58,439 nucleotides of DNA from an uncultured beta proteobacterium (GTDB lineage: Bacteria > Pseudomonadota > Gammaproteobacteria > Burkholderiales > Burkholderiaceae_C): assembly GCA_903905735.1 (NCBI GenBank), contig CAIVHU010000047.1, forward strand, positions 1 through 58,439. The letters are read 5' to 3'. This document shows positions 44,338 to 52,778 of this stretch, piece after piece. The first letter of the stretch is position 1. Each line of letters begins with the position of its first letter. Under the pieces are notes generated by a model that was not told the origin of the DNA, ran no database searches, and saw only the letters and a program-made list of their open reading frames with translations. The translations under genes were made by a program, and so were the position numbers.

Positions 44338-45189
44338 ATGACGCAAAACCCTGAAATCAGCCGCTCCATTAGCACGGGCGGCTTTGTCACCAATTACCAC
44401 GATGTGGGCAGCGGCGCGCCGGTGTTATTGATTCACGGCTCCGGCCCCGGTGTCAGTGCCTGGGCCAACTGGCGGCTGTTGCTCCCGGTGCTGTCGCAAA
44501 CGCGGCGGGTCATCGCGCCCGACATGCGTGGTTTTGGTTTTACCGAGCGGCCTGCCAACCCCGCCGAGGCAAGCGCCTACACCATGGCGGCGTGGGTGCA
44601 ACAGGCGGTGGATTTGCTTGATGCCCTGGAGATTGAGCAGGCCGACTTGGTTGGCAACTCGTTTGGCGGCGCTTTGTCGCTGGCGCTGGCTATCGCACAC
44701 CCCAAGCGGGTGCGCCGCCTGGTGCTGATGGGCAGCGTGGGTGTGCCGTTTGAGATCACGCCGGGGTTGGACGCGGTGTGGGGCTACACACCGTCGGTCG
44801 AGGTGATGCGTGGGCTGCTGGACATTTTTGCCTTCAGCCGCGCGCTGGTCACCGACGAGCTGGCGCATTTGCGTTACCAGGCCAGTGTCCAGCCGGGGTT
44901 TCAGGAGGCGTTTGCGGCCATGTTCCCGGCCCCGCGCCAGCGCTGGGTCGATGCCATGGCCAGCTCTGAAGCGGCGATTCGCGCGCTGCCGCACAACACG
45001 CTGGTGGTGCACGGGCGCGAAGACCGGGTGATTCCGCTGGCCAATTCGCTCACCCTGGCGAACTGGATCGAACGCGCGCAACTCCATGTGTTTGGCCAGT
45101 GCGGCCACTGGACGCAGATTGAACACGCTGCGCGTTTTGCCCAACTGGTGGAGAACTTTCTGGCCGAGGCGGATGCACAAGCTGCCTGA
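44338..45189 (+). CDS. dmpD: 2-hydroxymuconic semialdehyde hydrolase
   Basis: A 283-residue alpha/beta hydrolase: LLIHGSGPGVSAWANWRLLL, the nucleophile elbow LVGNSFGGALSLALAIAHP (Ser), VVHGREDRVIPL (Asp) and FGQCGHWTQIEHAARF (His). It cleaves 2-hydroxymuconic semialdehyde (and methyl analogues) to 2-hydroxypenta-2,4-dienoate, the hydrolytic branch of the meta pathway. It starts nine bases after dmpC. Confidence 0.95.
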   Translation: MTQNPEISRSISTGGFVTNYHDVGSGAPVLLIHGSGPGVSAWANWRLLLPVLSQTRRVIAPDMRGFGFTERPANPAEASAYTMAAWVQQAVDLLDALEIEQADLVGNSFGGALSLALAIAHPKRVRRLVLMGSVGVPFEITPGLDAVWGYTPSVEVMRGLLDIFAFSRALVTDELAHLRYQASVQPGFQEAFAAMFPAPRQRWVDAMASSEAAIRALPHNTLVVHGREDRVIPLANSLTLANWIERAQLHVFGQCGHWTQIEHAARFAQLVENFLAEADAQAA

Positions 45190-45216
45190 TCGATATTCCA
45201 TTTACTACGAATTAAA

Positions 45217-45252
45217 TAGCGGCATATGCAGATTAAACAAGGGCTAAAGACC
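45217..45252 (+). repeat. 36-bp dispersed repeat, copy 11 (dmpD-dmpE gap)
   Basis: TAGCGGCATATGC, ten bases, AGGGCTAAAGACC: a diverged copy in the 107-base gap. Confidence 0.65.
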
Positions 45253-45296
45253 TATAACACCACTATTTGTTACTTCAAAACAGGACATAACCCCCA

Positions 45297-46079
45297 ATGG
45301 ACATCCAACTGATTGAAACCCTGGGCGACGAGCTTTATCACGCCATGAGCACCCAGACCGTGGTCGATCCGCTCACCACGCGCCACCCCGACATCACCAT
45401 CGAGAACGCCTACCACATCCAGCAGCGCATGCTCTCCAATCGGCTCAAGGCGGGTGAGCGCGTGGTCGGCAAAAAAATCGGCGTAACCTCCGCTGCGGTG
45501 ATGAACATGCTGGGCGTCTATCAGCCCGACTTTGGCTACCTGCTCGACGGCATGATCTACAACGAAGGCCAGAGCATTGACAGCAAGACGCTGATCCAGC
45601 CCAAGGCCGAGGGCGAAATTGCCTTCATCCTCAAAAAAGACCTGATGGGCCCCGGCATCAGCAACGCCGACGTGCTGGCCGCCACCGAGTGTGTGATGCC
45701 GTGCTTTGAGATCGTTGACTCGCGCATCCGCGACTGGAAGATCAAGATCCAGGACACCGTGGCCGACAACGCATCATGCGGCGTGTTTGTGCTGGGCGAC
45801 CGGGCTGTCGATCCGCGCCGCATTGATCTTTCGACCTGCGGCATGGTGCTGGAAAAAAACGGCGAGATCATCGGCACCGGCGCCGGCGCTGCGGCGCTAG
45901 GCTCGCCGGTTAATGCCGTCACCTGGCTGGTCAACACCCTGGGCCGTCTGGGCATTGGCATGAAGGCCGGTGAAGTGATTCTGTCGGGTGCGCTTGCGGC
46001 CATGTCGCCAGCCAAGGCGGGTGACAACTTCCGCGTCAGCATTGGCGGCCTGGGCAGTTGCTCGGTGCGTTTCTCCTGA
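45297..46079 (+). CDS. dmpE: 2-oxopent-4-enoate hydratase
   Basis: A 260-residue member of the hydratase/decarboxylase (fumarylacetoacetase-like) family: GERVVGKKIGVTSAAVMNML, EGEIAFILKKDLMGPGISNA, ATECVMPCFEIVDSRIRDW with the metal-binding Glu residues. It hydrates 2-hydroxypentadienoate to 4-hydroxy-2-oxovalerate. It is paralogous to dmpH in the same operon, with which DmpE forms a complex in CF600. Confidence 0.95.
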   Translation: MDIQLIETLGDELYHAMSTQTVVDPLTTRHPDITIENAYHIQQRMLSNRLKAGERVVGKKIGVTSAAVMNMLGVYQPDFGYLLDGMIYNEGQSIDSKTLIQPKAEGEIAFILKKDLMGPGISNADVLAATECVMPCFEIVDSRIRDWKIKIQDTVADNASCGVFVLGDRAVDPRRIDLSTCGMVLEKNGEIIGTGAGAAALGSPVNAVTWLVNTLGRLGIGMKAGEVILSGALAAMSPAKAGDNFRVSIGGLGSCSVRFS

Positions 46080-46095
46080 AAGATTCTGAGTCGCC

Positions 46096-46686
46096 ATGGC
46101 AACAGCCGTTCCTCAAGCCGCCAGCGCCGTCACCGTGTTGGTGTCGCGCCGTGTCAAGCCTGGTCACGAAGCCGCTTTTGAGCAGGCATCCCAGGCCATG
46201 ACGGCTGCTGCACGGCCATTTGCTGGTTACCTGGGTGGGCAGATGGTGCATCCAGACCCAGAAGTGGACGACGAGGAAAGCAACCTGTATCACACGGTGT
46301 TTGCGTTTGACACGCCAGAGCACCTGCAAGCCTGGCAAACCTCACCCGAGCGCGCCGAGCGGCTACAGGCCATCGCGCCCCATACACTGAGCAGCACGCA
46401 GTTGCGCCCGGTCAGCGGGCTGGGTCTTTGGTTTACCCCAGCCGGTGGTACAGCCCAAAAGCCGCCACCGCGCTGGAAGGTCGCCGTGGTCACTTGGCTG
46501 GGCATCTTCCCTACCGTGTTTGTGCTGTTCCTGACCGTGGCCCCGCTGCTGGCCAGCTGGCCGCTGCTGCCGCGCGTGATGGTGATCACGCTGCTGGTGG
46601 TGGTGCTCATGACCTGGGTGGTGGCACCGCGCCTGACCACCTGGCTCAAACCCTTTCTTTACCCGAAGCCCGCTGTGGCTTCCTGA
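46096..46686 (+). CDS. Antibiotic biosynthesis monooxygenase (ABM)-domain membrane protein
   Basis: A 196-residue protein. Residues 10-105 form an ABM-like ferredoxin-fold domain ([40 protein letters not shown]). Two transmembrane helices follow ([40 protein letters not shown]), ending with a basic tail. This ABM-plus-two-helix arrangement is known in bacteria but unassigned. It is not part of the classical dmp set. Short gaps (16 and 23 bases) place it in the operon between dmpE and dmpF. Confidence 0.85.
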   Translation: MATAVPQAASAVTVLVSRRVKPGHEAAFEQASQAMTAAARPFAGYLGGQMVHPDPEVDDEESNLYHTVFAFDTPEHLQAWQTSPERAERLQAIAPHTLSSTQLRPVSGLGLWFTPAGGTAQKPPPRWKVAVVTWLGIFPTVFVLFLTVAPLLASWPLLPRVMVITLLVVVLMTWVVAPRLTTWLKPFLYPKPAVAS

Positions 46687-46709
46687 TTGTTTTTATACCT
46701 GGAGCTCTC

Positions 46710-47621
46710 ATGAAAAAAATCAAATGCGCCCTGATCGGGCCCGGCAACATCGGTACCGACCTGCTGGCCAAATTGCAACGCAGCCCGGTGCTGGAGCCGG
46801 TCTGGATGGTCGGTATCGACCCCAATTCAGATGGCCTCAAGCGCGCCCGCGAGATGGGCATCAAAACCACCGCCGAGGGCGTGGATGGCCTGGTGCCACA
46901 CATGCTGGCCGATGGTGTGCAGATCGTTTTTGACGCCACCAGCGCCTACGTGCACGCTGACAACAGCCGCAAGGTCAACGCCCTGGGCGCGCTGATGATC
47001 GACCTCACCCCCGCTGCCATCGGCCCGTTTTGCGTGCCACCAGTGAATTTGATCCAGCACGTCGGCAAGGGCGAGATGAACGTCAACATGGTCACCTGCG
47101 GAGGTCAGGCCACGATTCCGATGGTCGCTGCGGTCAGTCGCGTGCAACCCGTGGCCTATGGCGAAATCGTGGCCACCGTGTCGAGCAAGTCCGCCGGCCC
47201 CGGCACGCGCAAGAACATCGACGAATTCACCCGAACCACCGCCAGCGCGGTCGAAAAAGTGGGCGGTGCCAAAAAAGGCAAGGCCATCATCATCCTGAAC
47301 CCGGCCGAACCACCGCTGATCATGCGCGACACCGTGCATTGCCTGACCGAAACCGAGCCCGATCAGGCCAAGATCACCGAATCCATCCACGCCATGATCA
47401 AGGAAGTGCAAAAGTACGTGCCGGGCTACAAACTGGTCAATGGGCCGGTTTTTGACGGCAATCGGGTGTCGGTCTTCCTCGAAGTGGAAGGTCTGGGCGA
47501 CTACCTGCCCAAATACGCCGGAAACCTCGACATCATGACCGCCGCTGCGGCCCGCACCGCCGAAATGTTTGCGGAAGAAATCATCGCTGGCCGCTTGACG
47601 CTCAAACCCGTGCAAGCCTGA
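46710..47621 (+). CDS. dmpF: Acetaldehyde dehydrogenase (acylating)
   Basis: A 303-residue enzyme with the NAD-binding start [20 protein letters not shown] and the catalytic Cys in [20 protein letters not shown]. It turns acetaldehyde into acetyl-CoA and works in a channelling complex with the aldolase DmpG. The ATG at 46710 follows CTGGAGCTCTC. Length matches DmpF/BphJ. Confidence 0.97.
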   Translation: MKKIKCALIGPGNIGTDLLAKLQRSPVLEPVWMVGIDPNSDGLKRAREMGIKTTAEGVDGLVPHMLADGVQIVFDATSAYVHADNSRKVNALGALMIDLTPAAIGPFCVPPVNLIQHVGKGEMNVNMVTCGGQATIPMVAAVSRVQPVAYGEIVATVSSKSAGPGTRKNIDEFTRTTASAVEKVGGAKKGKAIIILNPAEPPLIMRDTVHCLTETEPDQAKITESIHAMIKEVQKYVPGYKLVNGPVFDGNRVSVFLEVEGLGDYLPKYAGNLDIMTAAAARTAEMFAEEIIAGRLTLKPVQA

Positions 47622-47638
47622 CCCCTAGGAGAAAGAAC

Positions 47639-48664
47639 ATGACACAAGCCAAAAAAATCACCTTGCACGACATGACCCTGCGTGACGGCATGCACCCCAA
47701 GCGCCACCTGATGACGCTGGATCAAATGAAATCCATCGCTTGCGGGCTCGATGCTGCGGGCATTCCGCTGATCGAAGTGACCCACGGCGACGGGCTGGGC
47801 GGCTCCTCCGTCAACTACGGTTTTCCGGCGCACACCGACGAGGAATACCTGGGCGCAGTGATTCCTCTGATGAAACAGGCCAAGATCTCGGCGCTGCTGT
47901 TGCCTGGTATCGGCACCGTCGATCATTTGCTGATGGCCAAGGATCTGGGTGTGAACACCATCCGTGTGGCCACCCATTGCACCGAGGCCGATGTGAGTGA
48001 GCAACATATCACCAAGGCCCGTGCGCTGGGCATGGACACCGTGGGTTTTTTGATGATGGCGCACATGGCCAGCCCCGAAAAGCTGGTGACGCAAGCCAAA
48101 CTGATGGAAGGTTACGGTGCCAATTGCATCTACGTCACCGATTCGGCCGGTCACCTTCTGCCCGACGGTGTGAAAGCCCGCTTGAGCGCGGTGCGCGCTG
48201 CGCTCAAGTCCGACACCGAACTGGGGTTCCACGGTCACCACAACTTGGCCATGGGAGTGGCCAACTCGATTGCTGCGATTGAAGTCGGTGCCACCCGCAT
48301 CGACGCGGCGGCGGCTGGGCTGGGCGCAGGCGCAGGCAACACACCGATGGAAGTGCTGGTCTCGGTGCTCGACCTGATGGGCATCGCCACCGGTGTGGAT
48401 GTCTACAAGATCCAGGACGTTGCCGAAGACCTGGTGGTGCCGATCATGGACTTTCCGATCCGCATCGACCGCGACGCGCTCACGCTGGGATACGCTGGTG
48501 TTTATGGTTCGTTCCTGCTGTTTGCCAAACGCGCCGAGAAGAAATACGGCGTGTCGGCCCGCGACATTCTGGTGGAAATGGGCCGCCGTGGCATGGTTGG
48601 CGGCCAGGAAGACATGATTGAAGACACCGCCATGACGTTGGCGCGCCAGCGCGCAGCGGCTTGA
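47639..48664 (+). CDS. dmpG: 4-hydroxy-2-oxovalerate aldolase
   Basis: A 341-residue HMGL-like TIM barrel: [20 protein letters not shown] (the RDG metal motif), [20 protein letters not shown] (metal-binding His pair), [17 protein letters not shown] and the C-terminal DmpG communication domain. It cleaves 4-hydroxy-2-oxovalerate to pyruvate and acetaldehyde, which passes to DmpF. It starts 17 bases after dmpF. Confidence 0.97.
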   Translation: MTQAKKITLHDMTLRDGMHPKRHLMTLDQMKSIACGLDAAGIPLIEVTHGDGLGGSSVNYGFPAHTDEEYLGAVIPLMKQAKISALLLPGIGTVDHLLMAKDLGVNTIRVATHCTEADVSEQHITKARALGMDTVGFLMMAHMASPEKLVTQAKLMEGYGANCIYVTDSAGHLLPDGVKARLSAVRAALKSDTELGFHGHHNLAMGVANSIAAIEVGATRIDAAAAGLGAGAGNTPMEVLVSVLDLMGIATGVDVYKIQDVAEDLVVPIMDFPIRIDRDALTLGYAGVYGSFLLFAKRAEKKYGVSARDILVEMGRRGMVGGQEDMIEDTAMTLARQRAAA

Positions 48665-48687
48665 TCCCGGACCACCCAAGGAACTCT

Positions 48688-49476
48688 ATGAAACTCGATA
48701 ACGCAACCATCAACGCCCTGGCCGAGCGGTTGGAAAACTGTCAGCTCACCCAAACCGACACCACCAAAATCACCGACGACCACCCCGACATGGATTGGGA
48801 CGATGCCTACGCCATCCAGAACGAAATCCGCCGTCGCAAACTGGCCCAGGGCCGCACCATCGTCGGCCTGAAAGCCGGCCTGACTTCCCACGCCAAGATG
48901 AAACAGATGGGTGTCAGTACCCCGGTGTTTGGCTTCATGACCGACGACTATGTGGTGCCGGACGGTGGTGAATGCAAGGTCAGCGAGCTGATTCACCCCA
49001 AGGTGGAGCCCGAGATCGCTTTTGTGACCAAAGCCGAATTGCGTGGCCCGGGCTGCCACATTGGCACCGTGCTGGCGGCAACAGATTTTGTGATGCCCGG
49101 CATTGAAGTCATTGACAGCCGTTACCGCGACTTCAAGTTCGACCTCAAAAGTGTGGTGGCCGACAACACCTCAGCCGCACGTTTTGTGGTGGGGGGCCAG
49201 CCGATGAGCGTGAATGATTGCGACCTGCGCACCGTGGGGGTGGTGATGGAAAAGAACGGGGTTCCGGTGGCATTTGGTGCCGGTGCCGCAGTGATGGGTC
49301 ACCCAGCGGCCGCCATTGCTGCCCTGGCCAATCTGCTGGCCGAGCGCGGTGAGTGCATTCCGGCGGGCACGTTAATTCTGTCGGGTGGCATCACCGAAGC
49401 GGTGGCCGTACAAGCCGGTGACAACGTGACGCTACGTGTGCAGGGTATGGGCAGCACCAGCATCCGCTTCGTCTGA
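48688..49476 (+). CDS. dmpH: 4-oxalocrotonate decarboxylase
   Basis: A 262-residue paralogue of DmpE: LAQGRTIVGLKAGLTSHAKM, KVEPEIAFVTKAELRGPGCH, TDFVMPGIEVIDSRYRDFKF, ending LRVQGMGSTSIRFV. It decarboxylates the keto form of 4-oxalocrotonate to 2-hydroxypentadienoate, substrate of DmpE. It follows dmpG and precedes dmpI, the CF600 order. The start at 48688 follows CAAGGAACTCT. Confidence 0.96.
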   Translation: MKLDNATINALAERLENCQLTQTDTTKITDDHPDMDWDDAYAIQNEIRRRKLAQGRTIVGLKAGLTSHAKMKQMGVSTPVFGFMTDDYVVPDGGECKVSELIHPKVEPEIAFVTKAELRGPGCHIGTVLAATDFVMPGIEVIDSRYRDFKFDLKSVVADNTSAARFVVGGQPMSVNDCDLRTVGVVMEKNGVPVAFGAGAAVMGHPAAAIAALANLLAERGECIPAGTLILSGGITEAVAVQAGDNVTLRVQGMGSTSIRFV

Positions 49477-49577
49477 TTCCATTGCCATTTCAAAGCGACA
49501 CTTTGTCGCCCCGATTTGCCGTGCAATTGCACTGTCTGCGCCGGGGCTTCGCGCCTCAACTTGAACTGACAATGGAA
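49477..49577 (+). other. Long inverted repeat with inner hairpins between dmpH and dmpI
   Basis: TTCCATTG (49477-49484) and CAATGGAA (49570-49577) are perfect inverted arms spanning most of the dmpH-dmpI gap. Inside lie GCGACA-CTT-TGTCGC (49495-49509) and the palindrome TGCAATTGCA. A structured intra-operon RNA is likely; its role is unknown. Confidence 0.55.
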
Positions 49578-49603
49578 CAGCTATAACTTTCCGGAGAAAA
49601 CAC

Positions 49604-49795
49604 ATGCCTTTTGCACAGATTTACATGATCGAAGGCCGCACCGAAGAGCAAAAGCGTGCCGTGATTGAGAAGGTCAGCGCCGCGCTGGTCGAAGCCACGG
49701 GCGCGCCCATTGCCAACGTGCGTGTCTGGATTCACGACGTACCCAAGGAAAACTGGGGTATTGCTGGGGTCAGCGCCAAAGATTTGGGGCGCTGA
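49604..49795 (+). CDS. dmpI: 4-oxalocrotonate tautomerase
   Basis: A 63-residue tautomerase. Pro1, exposed after Met removal (MPFAQIYMIEGRTEEQKR), is the catalytic base, and Arg39-type residues follow in NVRVWIHDVPKENWGIAG. It converts 4-oxalocrotonate from enol to keto form for DmpH. It is the last gene of the phenol operon; CGGAGAAAAC precedes the ATG. Confidence 0.96.
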   Translation: MPFAQIYMIEGRTEEQKRAVIEKVSAALVEATGAPIANVRVWIHDVPKENWGIAGVSAKDLGR

Positions 49796-49846
49796 CATCG
49801 CGGTGCCAGGTTGTCGGGTGGCTGTAGAAAAGTCTATAGCCAGAAT

Positions 49847-49882
49847 CGACTCTAGCCCTTTATAATAAAGGGCTGTAAGCTA
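49847..49882. terminator. Bidirectional hairpin between phenol and nif operons, made from 36-bp repeat copy 12
   Basis: AGCCCTTTA (49854-49862), loop TAA, TAAAGGGCT (49866-49874) is a perfect nine-pair stem. On the minus strand the same bases read TAGCTTACAGCCC, ten bases, AGGGCTAGAGTCG, a copy of the dispersed repeat. It sits at the meeting point of the convergent dmp and nif operons and directly abuts the stop codon of the ferredoxin gene. Confidence 0.65.
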
Positions 49883-50176
49883 CTAAAGGTGTAGCAATTC
49901 AACCGTCACTGGTTCCTCGCCCAGAATCGCCTGGCAAGCCAGACGCGAGTTGGAGCTGACACCCACAATGCCGTCGAGCTTGTCGTTTTCCACGCGCTGG
50001 ATTTTCGACAGGCTCTTGCGCCCCGCCGGCACGGTGACGTGGCACGCTTCGCAACGGGCTTCACCGCCACATTTGCTGGTGATGGCTTCGCCTGCGTCGA
50101 GCAGGGCTTTGAGCAAGGTGGTGCCGGCGGCAGCTTCGTAAGTCTTGCCAGAGGGGAGAACGGTCAGTGTGGTCAT
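49883..50176 (-). CDS. 2Fe-2S ferredoxin of the nif operon
   Basis: A 97-residue plant-type ferredoxin with ligands in SKCGGEARCEACHVTVPAG and a distal Cys in SRLACQAI. It begins MTTLTVLPSGKTYEAAAGTT. It is last in the nif accessory operon, so it may supply electrons for nitrogenase or for cofactor assembly. It is unrelated to the dmpQ ferredoxin in detail. An upstream ATG at 50233 is unlikely because the extra residues resemble nothing. Confidence 0.88.
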   Translation of the reverse strand: MTTLTVLPSGKTYEAAAGTTLLKALLDAGEAITSKCGGEARCEACHVTVPAGRKSLSKIQRVENDKLDGIVGVSSNSRLACQAILGEEPVTVELLHL

Positions 50177-50247
50177 GGTTATCAAGCGCATCAGTGCGTA
50201 GGTTAAAAAAAAGCAGGGTTCAATAGGCGTCACTCAGCCAGGGCGGG

Positions 50248-51075
50248 CTACATGGCTGCGATCAGCAGCGGCGCAAACTCCGCCAGCGGCAGGGCAATGC
50301 GGGTGATGTTTTGCTCGGCCAGAAAGCGAGCTTCCATGCGCGTTGGCTCATTGGGCAGCACCGCCCAATGGTGGTCGCTGGAGCGTTTCATGATCTGCCG
50401 GGCAAAGCTGCGGGTCAACTGGTCATCAAACCGGCAGCCCAGAAACAGGAAGTGGCGCCCGCTGCGCCAGGCCTGCACTGCGTGTGGAATGGGGGTCTGG
50501 ATGTCGATTTCGGTCAGCACTTCGACATAGTCGCTGTCTGACACCAGATAGTTGCCCGCCGGGCTGTGCGCGCCCCAGGGCTTGTAGAGCATGCGCCCCG
50601 GATTGGAGGATAGCTCGGCCAGCGTCGTGCCGTCAGCGGCGTAGGCACCGGTCCATTGGCCAAAGTGTTCGGATTGCGACAAGCCCTGTACCTGCACCCA
50701 TGGGTCGGTGCCTTGGGCCAGCGCGCTGGCAAAGCTGTTGTCGTACCAAGTGTCCACCCACAGTTTGGCACCGCTGGCAGCCAGTGCCAGTTGCAGGTCT
50801 GATGGTGTGGGCGTGGCGGCAAAGGCCTCGTTCATCAGGTGCACCACCGACTTTCGGTGTTTGAAGTTCTCGATGAACTGTGCGGTTTGCGTCAGGCGCT
50901 TGCGGATCTTGTGCGGCACGCTGACCTTGGCCGTCATGCTTTCAGCCAGCGCCAGGGGCGTGGCGGGCACGGTGACGTTGCTGCACAGCGACAGCATGTT
51001 GGGGCCCATATACGGGATGACGACATCGGTGGCGAGTTGGCGGGCGATGTCCTGAATCAGGTCTTGGGTGTCCAT
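50248..51075 (-). CDS. SIR2-like domain protein in the nif operon
   Basis: A 275-residue protein that appears to have the SIR2_2-type Rossmann fold. The N-terminal nucleotide loop reads VVIPYMGPNMLSLCSNV where typical members have a GAG-type loop. The central TNYD-like motif appears as WVDTWYDNSFASAL, and the C-terminal part has HFLFLGCRFDDQLTRSFARQ, matching the GYSF-D motif. Loss of the GAG loop casts doubt on catalysis. A good ribosome-binding site (AAAGGAACC) precedes the ATG at 51075. Fold assignment is my reading. Confidence 0.6.
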   Translation of the reverse strand: MDTQDLIQDIARQLATDVVIPYMGPNMLSLCSNVTVPATPLALAESMTAKVSVPHKIRKRLTQTAQFIENFKHRKSVVHLMNEAFAATPTPSDLQLALAASGAKLWVDTWYDNSFASALAQGTDPWVQVQGLSQSEHFGQWTGAYAADGTTLAELSSNPGRMLYKPWGAHSPAGNYLVSDSDYVEVLTEIDIQTPIPHAVQAWRSGRHFLFLGCRFDDQLTRSFARQIMKRSSDHHWAVLPNEPTRMEARFLAEQNITRIALPLAEFAPLLIAAM

Positions 51076-51091
51076 GTGGGTTCCTTTGAGG

Positions 51092-51364
51092 TCAGGCACC
51101 ATCTTGAGTCAGGATCAGCGCGGTGGCTGCGTCCGGCTGCTGGGTGATGGACCAGCAGTGGCCGTCTGAGGTGGCCAGGTAAATGCTGCGCGCGCCCAGC
51201 CGCAGGGCCGGGGTTTCACCGCGCATGTCCATCGCATCGACCACCACCACGCGCATGGCTGGGTCGCGCGCGCGCCAGCTGGCGGCGGCTTCGCGCACGG
51301 TGGCGGCGGCGCCCAGCACCTCGGCAGCGTTTTGCAGGTAGTCTGGTGAGATCGCCACGGTCAA
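51092..51364 (-). CDS. Conserved-looking nif-operon protein, unknown function
   Basis: A 90-residue product beginning MTVAISPDYLQNAAEVLGAA, with a beta-strand-rich middle (MRVVVVDAMDMRGETPALRL, RSIYLATSDGHCWSITQQPD). It overlaps the nifT stop by four bases, so it is translationally coupled to nifT. It may belong to the short nif-associated DUF6129 group, but I cannot confirm this. It has one Cys and no recognisable motif. Confidence 0.65.
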   Translation of the reverse strand: MTVAISPDYLQNAAEVLGAAATVREAAASWRARDPAMRVVVVDAMDMRGETPALRLGARSIYLATSDGHCWSITQQPDAATALILTQDGA

Positions 51365-51591
51365 TCTCCCGCCTCGGCGGTCAGGGCCAGGCGGCGCGCT
51401 TCCACCGTGATGGGCAGCGGGGTGTCGGCAGGCATGTCGGGCAAGTCAAACTGCCAGCCGTTGGCCAGCGTCACCAGCCCGCCCCACATGGCGGGGTTGA
51501 CCATGGCGACGATGGGTTCTTCGAGGTCTTTTTTGGGCACATAGCCGGTCAAGACACCCTTGCTGTCTTTGCGGATCATCAATTTCATCAT
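51361..51591 (-). CDS. nifT: NifT/FixU family protein
   Basis: A 76-residue protein: MKLMIRKDSKGVLTGYVPKK, DLEEPIVAMVNPAMWGGLVT, ANGWQFDLPDMPADTPLPIT, VEARRL. This is a near-complete NifT/FixU signature. Its role in nitrogen fixation is unsettled and knockouts are often mild. In many diazotrophs it follows nifHDK, whereas here it lies after nifS in the nifB operon. Two ATGs (51591 and 51588) follow AGGAGCTG. Confidence 0.93.
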   Translation of the reverse strand: MMKLMIRKDSKGVLTGYVPKKDLEEPIVAMVNPAMWGGLVTLANGWQFDLPDMPADTPLPITVEARRLALTAEAGD

Positions 51592-51629
51592 CAGCTCCTG
51601 GTTGGGTAAATGGGAATGGTAAGTTGGCT

Positions 51630-52778
51630 TTAAGGAGCAGTCAGCAGGTCTTCATGCAGCAAAGGGGCCAGCAGCGGCGGCAGTTCCCGCAGCAGGTAGG
51701 CCACGTCGTCAGCCGTGGTGGTGGCACCCAGGGAGAAACGCACGGTGGCCAGGGCCTCATCGGCAGGCACACCCATGGCGGTGAGAACATGTGAAGGCTC
51801 GCTACCGCCTGACGAGCACGCCGCGCCACTGGAGGCGGCCACACCCAGGCGATCCAGCCGCTGCAGCACCACATCGACAGACAGTTGGCCAAAACGCAGA
51901 TAACTGGTGCCGGGCAGGCGCGGTGCGTCTTGGCACCAGACGAAGGTGTCTGGCAAAGCCCGTTGCAGGCCGGCCTCCAGCCTGTCACGCAGCGCGGCGA
52001 TGCGGGCGGCCTCTGCGCTGACATCGCCCAAGGCGTTGAGTGCCGCAGCCAGGCCAACGATGCCGGGCAGATTCTCGGTACCGCCACGGCGGCCCCGTTC
52101 CTGGCTGCCCAGGGTTTGCGGCAGCAGCGGCACGCCCTGGCGCAGCAGTAGCGCGCCGATGCCTTTCGGGCCTTGAAATTTGTGGGCGGACAGCGACACG
52201 GCATCTGCGCCAAAACTGGCGAAGTTGAACGGCTGCTTGCCAATGAACTGCGTGGCATCGACGTGGATCACCGCACCTGCGGCATGCGCCAAGGTGGCTA
52301 CGTCTGCCACCGGCATCAGAACGCCGGTCTCGTTGTTGGCCGCCATGAGTGACACCAGCGCCACATCCGTGCCAATCAATTTTTTGGCCACAGCCATGTC
52401 CAGCGTGCCGCCCGGCTGCACGGGCAGCCAGTCCACCTGAACATCGGCCGCTGACAGCGCGCGTGCCAGGCGCACATGCCCAGCATGCTCCACGCTGCTG
52501 AACAGCACCCGCTGGCGCTCTAACGGCGCTGCCGCCAGCAGCCCACGCACCGCCAGATGGTTGGCCTCGGTGGCACCGCTGGTAAAGATCACTTCAACCG
52601 GTTTGCAGCCCAGCACCCGTGCCACGGTGGCACGCGCGCCCGCCAGCACGCGTTTGGCTTCCTGGCCCGGGCCATGTTGTGACGAGGTGTTGGCCCACAC
52701 GCCAGACATCACCGGCAACATGGCTGCCATGACGGCCTGCGCCATGGGTGTGGTGGCGTTGTGGTCGAGGTAGATCAT
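51630..52778 (-). CDS. nifS: Cysteine desulfurase NifS
   Basis: A 382-residue class I PLP desulfurase starting MIYLDHNATTPMAQAVM. Further motifs: TSGATEANHLAVRG, VHVDATQ-type segment (AVIHVDATQFIGKQPFNF), the PLP Lys in SLSAHKFQGPKGIGAL, RGGTENLPGIVGLAAAL, and the catalytic Cys loop SSGAACSSGGSEPSHVL. It mobilises sulfur for nitrogenase Fe-S clusters. nifU is not in the window. It overlaps the preceding gene by four bases. Confidence 0.94.
   Translation of the reverse strand: MIYLDHNATTPMAQAVMAAMLPVMSGVWANTSSQHGPGQEAKRVLAGARATVARVLGCKPVEVIFTSGATEANHLAVRGLLAAAPLERQRVLFSSVEHAGHVRLARALSAADVQVDWLPVQPGGTLDMAVAKKLIGTDVALVSLMAANNETGVLMPVADVATLAHAAGAVIHVDATQFIGKQPFNFASFGADAVSLSAHKFQGPKGIGALLLRQGVPLLPQTLGSQERGRRGGTENLPGIVGLAAALNALGDVSAEAARIAALRDRLEAGLQRALPDTFVWCQDAPRLPGTSYLRFGQLSVDVVLQRLDRLGVAASSGAACSSGGSEPSHVLTAMGVPADEALATVRFSLGATTTADDVAYLLRELPPLLAPLLHEDLLTAP

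Noticed and set aside
50248-51075. A SIR2-based antiphage defence gene (Thoeris or pAgo-SIR2 type)
   Set aside because: The gene is coupled to nif genes, lacks the GAG-type catalytic loop, and no TIR, Argonaute or helicase partner is nearby.
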